Of a DNA stretch of 18,559 nucleotides, positions 6,872 to 13,505 are shown in pieces. The notes beneath the pieces are model-generated. The model had not been told where the DNA came from and did not search any database. It was given only the letters and a program-made list of their open reading frames with translations. How positions within the stretch are numbered: position 1 is the first letter of the stretch; each line of letters starts with the position of its first letter. The DNA is taken from assembly GCA_964545665.1 (NCBI GenBank), contig CAZJGF010000022.1, positions 1 to 18,559 of the forward strand. Direction: 5' to 3'. A program made the translations under genes and the position numbers. This DNA comes from CAZJGF01 sp964545665 (GTDB taxonomy: Bacteria; Chloroflexota; Dehalococcoidia; GIF9; AB-539-J10).

Positions 6872-7273
6872 TTATTTGGCGGCTAATTCCTGCCTGATAT
6901 AATTTATGATGTCGCTAGTTGAGGTGCCAGGGCCAAAAACCTCTTTTACCCCCATTTGTTTTATAGCTGGTATATCGTCCTCAGGTATTATGCCACCAGC
7001 AAGAACCAATGTGTCTTCCTTCCCTTTGTTTCTTAGTCCTTCCGTCACGATTGGGAGGAGTTCTAAATGTGCCCCGGATAAAATGCTCATTCCCACAACA
7101 TCTACATCCTCTTGAATAGCCGTTTCAACAATCATTTCCGGGGTCTGACGGATCCCGGTATAGATTACCTCCATGCCAGCGTCGCGCAAGGCTCTGGCTA
7201 CTACCTTAGCGCCGCGGTCATGCCCATCCAGGCCTGGTTTAGCCACTAAGACTCGAATCTTCCCTTTTTGCAT
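6872..7273 (-). CDS. mcmA2: Methylmalonyl-CoA mutase, B12-binding subunit
   Basis: This small cobalamin-binding subunit pairs with the separately encoded catalytic subunit at 7787-9442. It has the base-off/His-on B12 motif D16-G-H18-D-R-G21, where H18 is the expected lower axial cobalt ligand, then GMSILSGAH (61-69) and LAGGIIP (91-97). The frame stays open to a TTG at 7306, which would overlap the epimerase gene. The ATG at 7273 is better: AAGAGGT lies 9 bases upstream and the protein then begins MQKGKIRVLVAKPGLDGH as in the family (133 residues). It is the third gene of the minus-strand operon, 17 bases after the epimerase stop. The reaction is succinyl-CoA to (R)-methylmalonyl-CoA, used in propionate metabolism or odd-chain carbon flow. 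Confidence 0.93.
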   Translation of the reverse strand: MQKGKIRVLVAKPGLDGHDRGAKVVARALRDAGMEVIYTGIRQTPEMIVETAIQEDVDVVGMSILSGAHLELLPIVTEGLRNKGKEDTLVLAGGIIPEDDIPAIKQMGVKEVFGPGTSTSDIINYIRQELAAK

Positions 7274-7290
7274 AGTTTGGTTACCTCTTT

Positions 7291-7689
7291 TCAGTCCTTT
7301 TGACAAAGCTCAACAAGCACCCCTTTAGCTGATTTGGGATGGATGAAAGCAACCAAACCCTCAACACCACGACGTGGCTTTTTGTCAATCAATTCCACGC
7401 CTTTCTCAGCTAAGGAAGCAAGTTCTTGGTCGATGTCATCTACTTCAAGGCAAACATGTTGCACTCCCTCACCCCTTTTATCTAGTGCAGCAGCTATTTT
7501 GGTATCGGGAAGCGGCTCCAGAAGCTCTAGTTGGGCTCCAGCAGCAAAGCTAAGCATGCCTACTTTCACTCCTTGTTCAGCTATAGTCTTAACTTCGTCC
7601 AATGTAGCACCAAATAAATCTCCATAAAGTCTAGCAGTCTCATCCAAGCTCTTGACCAGAAGACCTATGTGAGCAACGTTTTTAACCAT
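7291..7689 (-). CDS. mce: Methylmalonyl-CoA epimerase
   Basis: Interconverts (S)- and (R)-methylmalonyl-CoA, linking propionyl-CoA carboxylation to the mutase. The 132-residue protein has the vicinal-oxygen-chelate (glyoxalase-like) fold with two beta-alpha-beta repeats, each beginning with a metal-binding histidine: H7 in VAHIGLLVKSLD and H78 in GVQHVCLEVDD. E127 in VLVELCQ is the C-terminal metal ligand, and GVKVGMLSF...QLELLEP supplies the middle strands. PRRGVEG...FIHPKS is the usual CoA-side loop. GGAGG 9 bases before the ATG is a good ribosome site. Its position between the two mutase subunits makes the assignment firm. Confidence 0.95.
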   Translation of the reverse strand: MVKNVAHIGLLVKSLDETARLYGDLFGATLDEVKTIAEQGVKVGMLSFAAGAQLELLEPLPDTKIAAALDKRGEGVQHVCLEVDDIDQELASLAEKGVELIDKKPRRGVEGLVAFIHPKSAKGVLVELCQKD

Positions 7690-7717
7690 CTTTTTTGTTC
7701 CTCCTTCAACTCTAATT

Positions 7718-7763
7718 TCTAGACTCTAGACTATTTAGGACTTCGCCCTCGCGATTTAGGACT
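7718..7763. repeat. Short direct repeats in the mutase-epimerase spacer
   Basis: The 97-base spacer between the two genes holds a tandem pair of the 7-mer TCTAGAC (7718-7731) and two copies of the 10-mer ATTTAGGACT (7733-7742 and 7754-7763, 21 bases apart start to start). The purpose is unknown. It may be slipped-strand debris or a remnant of a longer repeat. Confidence 0.6.
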
Positions 7764-7786
7764 CATTACACCGTCACGAATTTCTG

Positions 7787-9442
7787 CTAGAAGGATAAGA
7801 ATTCCTTCTGCGTGCCGAAAACTTTACGTAGCGTATCAGACATCTCCCCTACAGTGGCGTACGCTTCTACACACTCAAGCAAAGCTGGCATGGTATTCTC
7901 ATTGCTGCGAGCTACGTCTCCCAATCTCTTGAGGGCTTGCTCTACCTTGGCATTATCCCTCCCGTGCTTGACTTGAGCCAGTCTCTCTTTTTGTTTTCTC
8001 TCCACCTCTGGATTAACTCTTAGCATGTTTGTTATTTTGGGGTAGCCAGAAACAAATTTGTTTACACCGATTATTACCTGCTCCCCTTCTTCAATCATTT
8101 TTTGGTACTTGTACGAGGCATCTTGAATCTCTCTTTGTTGGAATCCTTGTTCGATAGCGGCTATAGCACCACCAAGACTATCAATTCTCGCAATGTAATC
8201 GCTGGCTTGCTTTTCTATCTGGCCGGTTAGATATTCTATATAGTACGAGCCACCAAGGGGATCAACGACATCGGTAATGCCGCTCTCATAAGCGATGAGT
8301 TGCTGGGTGCGCACGGCAATTGTCACTGCATCCTCGCTAGGTGTAGCGTAAGCTTCGTCATAAGAGTCAGTATGTAGTGACTGAGTGCCCCCTAAAGCTG
8401 CTGCTAGGGCTTCCAGGGTTGCTCGCATGATATTGTTGAGTGGTTGTTGAGCCATAAGGCTAACCCCGGCAGTTTGTGTATGAAAACGAAGCATCCAGGA
8501 ACGTGGCTCTTTAGCCCCAAATCTTCCCTTCATTATCTTTGCCCAGAGACGCCGTGCTGCTCTGAACTTAGCGATCTCATCAAAAAAATTAATGTGGCTA
8601 TTGAAAAAGAATGAGAGCCTGGGAGCGAAGGAATCTACGTCAAGCCCAGCATCAATTGCAGCTTGGACATAGGCAATGCCGTTGGCTAGTGTAAAGGCGA
8701 CTTCTTGGACAGCAGTAGAACCTGCCTCTCGTATGTGATAACCGCTAATACTAATTGAATTCCAGCGAGGGACATTTTTGGCACAATAGGCGATTATATC
8801 GGTGGTTAATCGCATTGAAGGACGTGGAGGGAAAATATAGGTGCCGCGAGCGATATAATCCTTGAGTGTGTCATTTTGAACTGTGCCACTTAGTTTAGCT
8901 GGTTCAACTCCTTGTTTTTTGCCTAAAACTATATACATAGCAAGAAGGATAGCAGCGGTAGCGTTTATGGTCATTGAAGTGCTTACCTTATCCAGAGGTA
9001 TGTCTTGGAAAAGTATTTCCATATCTCTCAGGCTATCTATAGCTACTCCGACTTTGCCTACCTCGCCTCTAGATAATGGATGGTCTGAGTTATAGCCTAT
9101 TTGTGTTGGCAAATGAAAGGCAACAGATAACCCGGTTTGTCCTTCCGCTAGGAGCTTTCTGTAACGTTCGTTTGTATCCTCAGCAGTGCCAAACCCGGCA
9201 TATTCACGTATTGTCCATATCCTGCCTCGATACATGTTGGGTTGGACGCCACGCGTGAAGGGGTATTCGCCTGGGTACCCCAATTGTGTAGCATAGTCAA
9301 AATTTGGTGCATCCTCAGGGCTATAAACGGTGTCAAGCCCTACACCTGACGTAGTCTCAAATTTCTCTTGCCGTTCAGGAAAACGGTCTAGCATCGGAGC
9401 TAAATTTTTCTCACGCCATTCTTGTTTAGTTTTACTTGCCAT
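7787..9442 (-). CDS. mcmA1: Methylmalonyl-CoA mutase, catalytic (large/N-terminal) subunit
   Basis: Adenosylcobalamin-dependent carbon-skeleton mutase, catalytic TIM-barrel part only. The 551 residues end where the fused B12 domain would start; that domain is the separate gene at 6872-7273, as in archaeal and many bacterial two-subunit enzymes. Key residues include the substrate tunnel MYRGRIWTIREYAGFGTA (70-87, Tyr81), GTVQNDTLKDYIARGTYIFPP (186-206) and the SGYHIREAG loop with Y235 and H236, the histidine that sits beside the substrate in known mutases. Two positions look unusual: FHLPTQ (His110) and GYNSDHP, where I expect Asp at both the His and the Asn. A GGGAG site lies 8 bases before the ATG. 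It is first in the operon, with a candidate -10 at 9482-9490. Related acyl-CoA mutases share this scaffold, but the epimerase neighbour supports methylmalonyl-CoA. Confidence 0.93.
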   Translation of the reverse strand: MASKTKQEWREKNLAPMLDRFPERQEKFETTSGVGLDTVYSPEDAPNFDYATQLGYPGEYPFTRGVQPNMYRGRIWTIREYAGFGTAEDTNERYRKLLAEGQTGLSVAFHLPTQIGYNSDHPLSRGEVGKVGVAIDSLRDMEILFQDIPLDKVSTSMTINATAAILLAMYIVLGKKQGVEPAKLSGTVQNDTLKDYIARGTYIFPPRPSMRLTTDIIAYCAKNVPRWNSISISGYHIREAGSTAVQEVAFTLANGIAYVQAAIDAGLDVDSFAPRLSFFFNSHINFFDEIAKFRAARRLWAKIMKGRFGAKEPRSWMLRFHTQTAGVSLMAQQPLNNIMRATLEALAAALGGTQSLHTDSYDEAYATPSEDAVTIAVRTQQLIAYESGITDVVDPLGGSYYIEYLTGQIEKQASDYIARIDSLGGAIAAIEQGFQQREIQDASYKYQKMIEEGEQVIIGVNKFVSGYPKITNMLRVNPEVERKQKERLAQVKHGRDNAKVEQALKRLGDVARSNENTMPALLECVEAYATVGEMSDTLRKVFGTQKEFLSF

Positions 9443-9481
9443 TACTATTCTCCCAATATTGATTTACCAGCGGCGTAGGCT

Positions 9482-9490
9482 ATTTTAGCA
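9482..9490 (-). promoter_or_regulatory. Candidate extended -10 promoter of the mutase operon
   Basis: On the minus strand the motif is TGCTAAAAT, identical to those before thrC and the acetyltransferase. Predicted transcription start is near 9475, giving a leader of about 33 nt that contains the GGGAG ribosome site. No -35 box was recognised. Confidence 0.4.
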
Positions 9491-9664
9491 CAGAGGACCG
9501 GAAGGAAAGGACTATTTGATTAGTGCTGAGGCAAATTCTGTTCATCAAAGAAAGCCTTTATTAATGTTGTAGCATGCTGAGTCATGGCTCCCTTTCTATT
9601 CCTGAAAAACACTGCCAGCCTAGATTATGCCTAATTCGGCGAACCAACTCCCAGCAAATCAGCA

Positions 9665-9697
9665 GCAATAGCCAAGACCATAGGTCTTGGCTATTGC
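9665..9697. repeat. Perfect 15-bp hairpin in the slipin-mutase spacer
   Basis: GCAATAGCCAAGACC (9665-9679) is the exact reverse complement of GGTCTTGGCTATTGC (9683-9697), with the 3-base loop ATA. It is the only striking structure in the roughly 290-base spacer between the slipin stop (9736, minus) and the mutase start (9442, minus). It lies about 40 bases after the slipin stop, so it may terminate or protect the 3' end of the nfeD-slipin transcript. However, no T run follows on either strand, so it is not a canonical intrinsic terminator. The rest of the spacer shows no gene. Confidence 0.75.
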
Positions 9698-9735
9698 CCC
9701 GCTATTCAACAATGGCACCCAGCTTTTACTTCTTT

Positions 9736-10500
9736 TCAGGGTTGGCGGTTGGCTCGGGCTAAAAAGGGAGTCACCATATCTATGGGCAAGGGAAACAGTA
9801 TGGTATTGGTTCTTTCTGTGGCAATGCTGGACAAGGTTTGTAGATAGCGGAGTTGCAAAGCTGAGGGCTGAGTGGAGATGAGTGCGGCAGCTTGGACTAG
9901 CTTTTCTGCTGCCTGGTATTCACCCTCAGCGTGAACAACCTTGGCTCTCCTGTCTCTTTCAGCCTCAGCCTGGGCTGCCATGGCTCTTTGCATTGTCTCT
10001 GGTAACTCTACATCTTTGACCTCTACCATGCTAACTTTTATCCCCCAGGGATTTGTGCCTTCATCAACCACTCCTTGTATCTTGTCATTAAGTCGATCTC
10101 GGTGAGCTAGTAGCTCATCCAATTCAGATTGCCCCACAACATTCCGCAAGGTAGTCTGAGCAAGTAGCGAAGTTGCCTTTATATAATCAAGCACCTTAAG
10201 GATAGCATCGGCAGCTTCAACCACACGAAAGTAAATTACAGCATCAACGGTAACAGTAACGTTGTCCATAGTCATACATTCTTGCTGTGGGACATCCATA
10301 GTGATGACACGGAGGTCAATCTTTCTTATACGCTCAATGAACGGTATGATGAGGACAAGACCCGGTCCTCTAAGACCAACAAACCTCCCCAGACGGAAAA
10401 CGCCTCCCCTTTCATATTCCTGAACGATTTTAATAGCTGCTGATAGAACTATTATCACTACTAATGCGATAATAAAGTAAAGAAGCCAACCTATTTGCAT
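9736..10500 (-). CDS. Slipin (stomatin-like SPFH-domain membrane protein)
   Basis: The 254-residue protein has one N-terminal membrane segment (about residues 4-24, WLLYFIIALVVIIVLSAAI) followed directly by the SPFH/band 7 domain. Recognisable stretches are VQEYERGGVFRLGRF, GPGLVLIIPFIERIRKIDLR, the VPQQECMTMDNVTVTVDAVIYF block, and LRNVVGQSELDELLAHRD. The C-terminal helix is rich in Ala/Glu/Arg (AAQAEAERDRRAKVVHAEGE, about 191-210), the usual oligomerisation region. Bacterial slipins assemble in membrane microdomains and are typically encoded beside NfeD proteins, as here. It starts one base after the upstream small NfeD-like gene, whose end contains its GGAGG site, so translation is probably coupled. 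Exact cellular role unknown. Confidence 0.92.
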   Translation of the reverse strand: MQIGWLLYFIIALVVIIVLSAAIKIVQEYERGGVFRLGRFVGLRGPGLVLIIPFIERIRKIDLRVITMDVPQQECMTMDNVTVTVDAVIYFRVVEAADAILKVLDYIKATSLLAQTTLRNVVGQSELDELLAHRDRLNDKIQGVVDEGTNPWGIKVSMVEVKDVELPETMQRAMAAQAEAERDRRAKVVHAEGEYQAAEKLVQAAALISTQPSALQLRYLQTLSSIATERTNTILFPLPIDMVTPFLARANRQP

Positions 10501-10501
10501 G

Positions 10502-10801
10502 TTATTCGTCCTCCTTTTCTTTTTTCTTTACCCACAATTTCAAGCCTTTTACTTTAGTTATTATCACCTCCTCGCCAGATTCTATTTCACTGTCTTGGGC
10601 AATAGCTGTCCACAGCTCGCCTTCAGCCAGAACCCTCCCTTTGGGGTTAAGAACTGTTTGTGTTTCGGCTACTTTCCCTATCATCTCCTCGGCTCCAGCA
10701 GAAAGCTTTCGCCTTTGACCTCTAATGATGGCGATGATGACAAAGATGGCGAAAGCAACAGCAAAGACTATCCCTATGATAATCGGCCCGGTCATGTCCA
10801 T
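10502..10801 (-). CDS. Small NfeD-like protein: one membrane helix plus OB-fold domain
   Basis: The 99-residue product starts with a single hydrophobic helix (about residues 5-27), then a GQRRK basic stop and an NfeD C-terminal OB-fold domain ending KGLKLWVKKK. It is a close paralogue of the C-terminal 95 or so residues of the adjacent long NfeD. From AIIRGQRR to the end, about 44 of 71 aligned positions are identical by eye, including VLAEGELW, GEEV, ITKV and LKLWV. It therefore looks like a tandem duplication of that module, lacking the protease domain and the other membrane helices. A second in-frame ATG at codon 3 is an alternative start. It lies 22 bases after the long NfeD gene and 1 base before slipin. 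NfeD OB domains are thought to bind the partner slipin. Confidence 0.85.
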   Translation of the reverse strand: MDMTGPIIIGIVFAVAFAIFVIIAIIRGQRRKLSAGAEEMIGKVAETQTVLNPKGRVLAEGELWTAIAQDSEIESGEEVIITKVKGLKLWVKKKEKEDE

Positions 10802-10823
10802 CTATATTAAGCTCCTCTCCTTC

Positions 10824-12137
10824 TTATTTTCTTGATTTCTTTGCCACCCATAATTTCAGGGCTTCCACTTTGGTTATCATTACTTCCTCACCTGGGGCTA
10901 TTTTGTCACCTTCAGACGTAGCTGCCCAGAGCTCACCCTCAGCCAGAACCTTACCTGAGGGGTCCAGAGGCGTTCTGGCTATAGCTAGTTTTCCCAGCAT
11001 CCCCTCAGCACCAGTAGCCTTGCGACGTCTCTGGCCTCGAATAATAGCCCCGATGATAAAGACGGCGAAGGCGGAAACGGCCACTGCTACCCCGGCGATC
11101 AGCCCGCGATTTACTTCTATTCCCGGGCTGCGGCTGAATAGTATCAGGGAACCAAAAACTAACGCCGTCACACCTCCAGCGGTGAATAATCCGAAGCTAG
11201 TGGTGAGATATTCGGCGACAAAAAGCCCAACAGCCAGCAAAATAAGCGCTATCCCTCCCCAGTAGGCATTTAGCACGCCTAGGGAGTAAAACGCAAGGAA
11301 GAGGCAAATGCCGCCAGCTATCCCGGGAAATATCAGCCCCGGACTGGAAATCTCAGTGATCAACCCAATGGTGGCTAAAGTGAACAGAACATACGCAATA
11401 TTTGGGTCGCTGAGAGTTTGTAAGAACCTCTCAAGGGCAGTCATTTCATTCCTGACTGGTTCAGCACCTTCGGTGTTGAGGACAACTTCATCGCCATTAG
11501 CCAAAGTCACTTTCCAACCATCAATCTGGGAAAGAAGGCTCTCCAAATTATCCGCTCTCAGGTCAATCAGGTTACACTCCAGTGCCTCGACATCGGTGAA
11601 TGACTTACTTTCTGTCACTGCTAGCTCAGCTTCTTCTACGTTGCGGCCCCGCTCCTCAGCAATGGTCCTCATCCACTTGGCCGAGAACTCAGTTATCTTT
11701 TTCATGTAGTCTTCAGGTATTTCCTCCCCTCCAGCAGCTACCGGATGGGCAGCGCCGATGGTAGTGCCGGGCGTCATTGCGGCTATATGACCGGATAGGG
11801 TAATGAAAGTTCCCGCGGAAGCGGCCCAGGCACCTTTAGGGGAAACGTAAACTACGACTGGTACTTCTGCATTCATGATTGTGGTGACTATCTCGTCAGT
11901 GGAATCGAGAAGTCCTCCCGGCGTGTCCAATTCGATGATACAGGCAGCAGCATCCTCCTCTTCAGCATGGTTGATACCCCGGTCTATGTAATCAGCTACC
12001 ACCGGGAGGATAGTGCCTTCAACTTGGAGGACTTCAATAGTTGGGTTAGAAGCGCTGATTATACTGCTTCCCAGCCCTCCAAGTATCGGGAGGGAAAACA
12101 AGGTAAGGCAGAAAACCCTGAGCCAAGTTCTATGCAT
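10824..12137 (-). CDS. nfeD: Long NfeD: membrane-bound ClpP-class serine protease
   Basis: The 437-residue protein carries three parts. A signal peptide (about residues 1-30) leads into a ClpP/SppA-like serine protease domain (about 32-220). This is followed by four to five membrane helices (about 240-365) and a C-terminal OB-fold. The protease shows IIELDTPGGLLDST (67-80), the nucleophile Ser107 in WAASAGTF, and a Lys at 146/147, at the spacing expected for a Ser-Lys dyad by comparison with the archaeal 1510-N protease. The GTTIGAAHPV stretch is the usual family element between them. Homologues cleave hydrophobic segments of stomatin-like proteins, and the slipin gene two genes downstream fits that partnership. 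It is the first gene of the operon, with a good promoter just upstream. Confidence 0.92.
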   Translation of the reverse strand: MHRTWLRVFCLTLFSLPILGGLGSSIISASNPTIEVLQVEGTILPVVADYIDRGINHAEEEDAAACIIELDTPGGLLDSTDEIVTTIMNAEVPVVVYVSPKGAWAASAGTFITLSGHIAAMTPGTTIGAAHPVAAGGEEIPEDYMKKITEFSAKWMRTIAEERGRNVEEAELAVTESKSFTDVEALECNLIDLRADNLESLLSQIDGWKVTLANGDEVVLNTEGAEPVRNEMTALERFLQTLSDPNIAYVLFTLATIGLITEISSPGLIFPGIAGGICLFLAFYSLGVLNAYWGGIALILLAVGLFVAEYLTTSFGLFTAGGVTALVFGSLILFSRSPGIEVNRGLIAGVAVAVSAFAVFIIGAIIRGQRRRKATGAEGMLGKLAIARTPLDPSGKVLAEGELWAATSEGDKIAPGEEVMITKVEALKLWVAKKSRK

Positions 12138-12157
12138 CTAATTTGAACCTCAAGTGC

Positions 12158-12186
12158 ATTATAAACTAAGCAAGCAAAAGCAACAA
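12158..12186 (-). promoter_or_regulatory. Promoter of the nfeD-slipin operon
   Basis: On the minus strand TTGTTG (12186-12181) and TATAAT (12163-12158) are 17 bases apart, an almost ideal sigma-70 layout. The predicted start is about 12151, leaving a leader of about 14 bases before the ATG at 12137. Confidence 0.6.
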
Positions 12187-12200
12187 ATTGGCTAAGCAAG
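12166..12200. repeat. 9-bp direct repeat between the divergent nfeD and his promoters
   Basis: CTAAGCAAG occurs at 12166-12174 and 12192-12200, a 26-base period. The first copy lies inside the -35/-10 spacer of the nfeD promoter. The second lies just upstream of the his operon -35. This placement would suit an operator for a regulator acting on one or both promoters, but no protein is known to me for it. Confidence 0.45.
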
Positions 12201-12206
12201 TTCTAA

Positions 12207-12235
12207 TTGAAGGGAAACGTAGCTTGGTGTAGAAT
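12207..12235 (+). promoter_or_regulatory. Promoter of the histidine operon
   Basis: TTGAAG (12207-12212) and TAGAAT (12230-12235) are 17 bases apart. The predicted start is near 12242, giving a leader of about 19 bases to the ATG at 12261. This promoter overlaps the longest open frame of hisZ (TTG at 12207) and so argues against that upstream start. No his leader peptide, attenuator or T-box fits in so short a leader. Confidence 0.55.
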
Positions 12236-12260
12236 AAAGCAGCATAATGTAGGTAAGAAC

Positions 12261-13496
12261 ATGGAAAGTAGAAAATGTAAAGGAATGCGAGACTTGCTTC
12301 CCAATGATATGCGGCGTTTTCGGCTTATCGAAGAGACTTTCCGGACTTGTTGTCTTAAGTACAACTATCAAGAGGTAAAAACGCCAACATTAGAGTACCT
12401 CCATCTATTTACCGCTACAGGAACGCTGACACCAAGTATGCTGGGCAAAATATATTCCTTTCTCGACTGGGATGGCTGGAGTGGTGAAAGAGTGGTCTTA
12501 CGGCCAGACGGCACCATTCCTGTGGTCAGGCTCTGTATCGACAGTTTAAGCGAGCATGAAACAGCTAGACTTTTCTATGTCACTAACATCTTTGCTTTTG
12601 AGGAAACGGGCAAGAAGAATAGGGAGCGCTGGCAGTGTGGTGCTGAGTTTCTTGGCGGTACTAAATTAGCTGCGGATGCCGAGATAATTTCGTTGGCTAG
12701 AGAGATAGTGCGCAAATTCGGCCTGGGCGACATCAGGTTACAGCTGTCTCACGCCGGCCTGGTGAAAGCGCTGGTCAAGGAACTCAAGCTCAGCCCCAGT
12801 GAAGAGGCTAAAGTGCTAAGCCGGGTCTTAGATGGGGATTGGCAAGTACTAGAAGAGGCGAAATCAGCTAATCCTGAACTAGGCAAGTTTCTATATCCTC
12901 TTCTGAATCTGAAGGGGAAATCGGGGGGCTTCCTGCAAAATGTAAAAGCCTTATCCTTACAAGCTTCGCCAAGCTTCAAAGCCAGTTTGGAGGATTTCAT
13001 TAGCATCACCACGTTGCTAGATAGCCTGAAGTATAATTATGAAATTGATATCACGGCAATACGGAGTTTCGAATATTATACCGGGGTCTGTTTTCAGCTA
13101 TTGGACAATGGAGAGAAAATAGGTGGAGGGGGCAGATATGATGACCTTATTCCCCTTATGAGCGATAAGAATATCCCTGCTTGTGGGTTTGCCCTTTACG
13201 TTGACCCGATAATGAAGTTGCTTCCTTGGGAAGACAAAGAGAAATCCGGCATCTTGATTACCGGTGAACAGCCTACTCCAGAAATAGTCAAAGCATGCTT
13301 CACATTAGCCCAATCGCTCCGCGATGCGAAACATGTGGCGGAGGTCGACTTCATTAGGCGAGATCCGTCTGATTATCGCTGGGTTATCTCAATCTCAGGA
13401 AAAGACCTGACTCGATTCACTGTCACCGATTGTAAACAGAAACAGCAACAGACCGTAGCTTCACCAACGGAGATTCTTAGTATAGTAGGCGGTTAA
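12261..13496 (+). CDS. hisZ: HisZ, ATP phosphoribosyltransferase regulatory subunit
   Basis: HisZ is a catalytically idle paralogue of histidyl-tRNA synthetase that binds short-form HisG and makes it sensitive to histidine. The product (411 residues from this start) has the class II synthetase core: KGMRDLLPNDMRR at the N-terminus, VVLRPDGTIPVVRL (motif 2 side), ERWQCGAEFLGG in place of the HisRS ERxFxQ block, and RSFEYYTGVCFQLL followed by GGGGRYDDL. The C-terminal tRNA anticodon-binding domain of HisRS is replaced by a degenerate segment. Its place directly before hisG supports HisZ over HisS. The frame extends to a TTG at 12207, but that codon lies within the promoter. The ATG at 12261, preceded by AGGTAAG, gives the family N-terminus. 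First gene of the his operon. Confidence 0.9.
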   Translation: MESRKCKGMRDLLPNDMRRFRLIEETFRTCCLKYNYQEVKTPTLEYLHLFTATGTLTPSMLGKIYSFLDWDGWSGERVVLRPDGTIPVVRLCIDSLSEHETARLFYVTNIFAFEETGKKNRERWQCGAEFLGGTKLAADAEIISLAREIVRKFGLGDIRLQLSHAGLVKALVKELKLSPSEEAKVLSRVLDGDWQVLEEAKSANPELGKFLYPLLNLKGKSGGFLQNVKALSLQASPSFKASLEDFISITTLLDSLKYNYEIDITAIRSFEYYTGVCFQLLDNGEKIGGGGRYDDLIPLMSDKNIPACGFALYVDPIMKLLPWEDKEKSGILITGEQPTPEIVKACFTLAQSLRDAKHVAEVDFIRRDPSDYRWVISISGKDLTRFTVTDCKQKQQQTVASPTEILSIVGG

Positions 13497-13505
13497 AGTC
13501 AATCT

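Noticed and set aside
7274..7306. TTG start of the B12-binding subunit at 7306, overlapping the epimerase gene
   Set aside because: The ATG at 7273 has AAGAGGT at good spacing and gives the family N-terminus.
10499..10810. Plus-strand open frame opposite the small NfeD-like gene
   Set aside because: It is a shadow frame: composition-driven Phe/Tyr-rich sequence with no family features, while the minus-strand gene is clearly NfeD-like.
12207..12260. TTG start for hisZ at 12207, adding 18 residues
   Set aside because: The TTG is itself the -35 box (TTGAAG) of a well-spaced promoter. The added residues have no family match, and the ATG at 12261 has AGGTAAG upstream.
12261..13496. Histidyl-tRNA synthetase (hisS) instead of hisZ
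   Set aside because: The HisRS catalytic block and anticodon-binding domain are degenerate or missing, and the gene directly precedes short-type hisG.
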